From CAZBEA01 sp964519355 (GTDB lineage: Bacteria > Patescibacteriota > Microgenomatia > Levybacterales > GWA1-39-11): 22,496 bases of DNA. Location: NCBI GenBank assembly GCA_964519355.1, contig CAZFJW010000013.1:1-22496 (forward strand), given 5' to 3'. Below the pieces are notes generated by a model, which saw nothing but the letters and a program-made list of their open reading frames with translations, made no database searches and was not told where the DNA came from. Every line of letters begins with the position of its first letter. Position 1 is the first letter of the stretch. Of this stretch, positions 21,775 to 22,496 are shown piece after piece. The translations under genes were made by a program, and so were the position numbers.

Positions 21775-22224
21775 ATGGAAGAAATCGAAACAAAAGAAGA
21801 AATAACCACGATTCAAGAAGATTCACCTCGACGTATCGTAAAAAAAACATCAGCCATTATTCCACCGGTTCAAACTGAACATCCACAAAAAGTTTTTGAA
21901 AAAAAGAAAAAAATATTTAGATCTCATCAAATAATTTGGTACATATTAATTTTTATAGAGGTGTTAATTTTCTTTCGTGCAATCTTTAAAATGATTGGCG
22001 CCAACTCTTCAAGCGGATTTGTCTCGCTAATATATGGTATTACTGATATCTTAACCCTACCGTTCAAAGGAATAGTCGGCTCTACAATAAGCGGAACTTA
22101 TGTATTTGAATGGTACTTAATTTTTGCAGCAATCGTATATATGCTTATAGCTGCCGCAATTACGTATCTTATTCAATTTATAAAACCTGTAACCCCACAT
22201 GAAGTAGAATTACAAGTTGATTAA
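21775..22224 (+). CDS. YggT family membrane protein with N-terminal cytosolic extension
   Basis: 149 residues. About 50 charged residues (Glu/Lys-rich) precede the YggT-like part: a helix with IIWYILIFIEVLIFFRAIFK (53-72), the GANSSSGFVSLIYGITDILTLPF segment typical of the family, and a second helix around 112-137. YggT proteins are small inner membrane proteins associated with cell envelope or osmotic functions in some bacteria; biochemical role unclear. The long N-terminal tail is unusual. Only TATAAA at 21753-21758, 16 bases upstream, resembles a -10. The 121 bases before it show nothing else I can name. Confidence 0.8.
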   Translation: MEEIETKEEITTIQEDSPRRIVKKTSAIIPPVQTEHPQKVFEKKKKIFRSHQIIWYILIFIEVLIFFRAIFKMIGANSSSGFVSLIYGITDILTLPFKGIVGSTISGTYVFEWYLIFAAIVYMLIAAAITYLIQFIKPVTPHEVELQVD

Positions 22225-22260
22225 TGTGTTGGATAAATTCTTGTAATTCATAATTGCTTC

Positions 22261-22269
22261 TGTTTTAAT
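22261..22269 (+). promoter_or_regulatory. extended -10 box of the last, truncated gene
   Basis: TGT followed by TTTAAT (22264-22269), ending 7 bases before the ATG at 22277. Confidence 0.55.
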
Positions 22270-22276
22270 CTTAAGT

Positions 22277-22496
22277 ATGGAAGGACAAGTCTCACCCGCA
22301 CCCCAATCCCCAACTGTTCAAACTTCTACACCGAAGAATAAAAAAGATCCTTTTTCACTTTTCGGAAAAATAATTGCCATAGTTCTTGTTGCTGTAATTC
22401 TCATCGGAGGAGGAATTGTAATCGGCAAAAAATTGAATAAACCCCAAGATACAGCTGCAAAAACTCAATCCGATGAAATGATTGCAAAAGAAGAAA
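22277..22496 (+). CDS. membrane-anchored protein, truncated by window edge
   Basis: The ATG at 22277 opens 73 codons to the window end. A Ser/Pro/Thr/Gln-rich N-terminus of about 28 residues is followed by a single membrane helix (FGKIIAIVLVAVILIGGGIV, 29-48), then a Lys-rich stretch and a polar region, so the main part probably lies outside the cytoplasm. I cannot assign a family from the fragment. It is an independent gene with a -10 box 7 bases upstream. Confidence 0.7.
   Translation, partial: MEGQVSPAPQSPTVQTSTPKNKKDPFSLFGKIIAIVLVAVILIGGGIVIGKKLNKPQDTAAKTQSDEMIAKEE

Noticed and set aside
1..22496. CRISPR array, rRNA, classical insertion sequence or integrase
   Set aside because: I saw no regularly spaced repeats, rRNA-like segments, transposase motifs or tyrosine/serine recombinase motifs.
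1..22496. Recoding of TGA as Gly or Trp (known in some CPR and mycoplasmas)
   Set aside because: Genes end sensibly at TGA (for example 14194 and 19758), no gene needs TGA read-through, and Trp is encoded by TGG.

Overview
The window looks like part of a streamlined bacterial genome of the Candidate Phyla Radiation (Patescibacteria), possibly Microgenomates. This is inference from gene style and composition, not from a marker phylogeny. Genes are short, AT-rich and tightly packed. Convergent genes abut or overlap (6622-6662, 12586-12603, 8158/8167). Many proteins are small membrane-anchored hypotheticals. Almost no gene has a Shine-Dalgarno site. Instead most genes carry a TATAAT-like box, often as TGA-TATAAT, ending only 6-10 bases before the start codon, so most transcripts should be leaderless. 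TGA behaves as a stop codon here.

Layout. 1-791 (minus) is a truncated fatty acid desaturase that is clearly richer in GC, uses different codons, and has a strong Shine-Dalgarno site. It is either foreign or across a contig junction. 953-5220 (minus) holds a sigma-70 family factor with long N- and C-terminal extensions, flanked by an exact 20-bp direct repeat, then a membrane-anchored secreted-repeat protein, a DnaQ-type exonuclease fused to a UvrC/Cho-like GIY-YIG nuclease, and a small hypothetical. 5298-8394 holds a large unknown protein, D-aminoacyl-tRNA deacylase (dtd), a tandem DoxX-like membrane protein and a small Cys-containing membrane protein. 8441-11132 is a divergent pair of ketoacyl synthases, KAS III-like and KAS II-like, both with complete catalytic residues but with no ACP or reductase nearby. 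11263-14952 holds a ROK-like kinase, a NUDIX hydrolase, the GTPase Era and an unknown protein.

15040-16061 is the most unusual stretch. A small GIY-YIG nuclease gene ends inside the first two bases of a tRNA-Trp gene. The first 15 bases of that tRNA are duplicated upstream of the nuclease gene. A short GC-rich repeat core sits against the duplicated copy. The same core sits against a 14-base duplication of the start of era at 14006-14079. Together these suggest a small mobile repeat family that leaves target-like duplications. A NADAR-family gene follows the tRNA.

16229-22496 is a mostly plus-strand run of small genes with individual promoters: a methyltransferase, a CorC/HlyC-type CBS membrane protein followed closely by a HIT protein, a VOC/bleomycin-resistance-like protein, a PQ-loop-like membrane protein, a histidine phosphatase, an HNH protein (minus), a PsbP-like anchored protein, a YggT-like protein and a truncated membrane-anchored protein. 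Apart from corC-HIT and era-NUDIX there is little evidence for operons. Most genes appear to be individually promoted.
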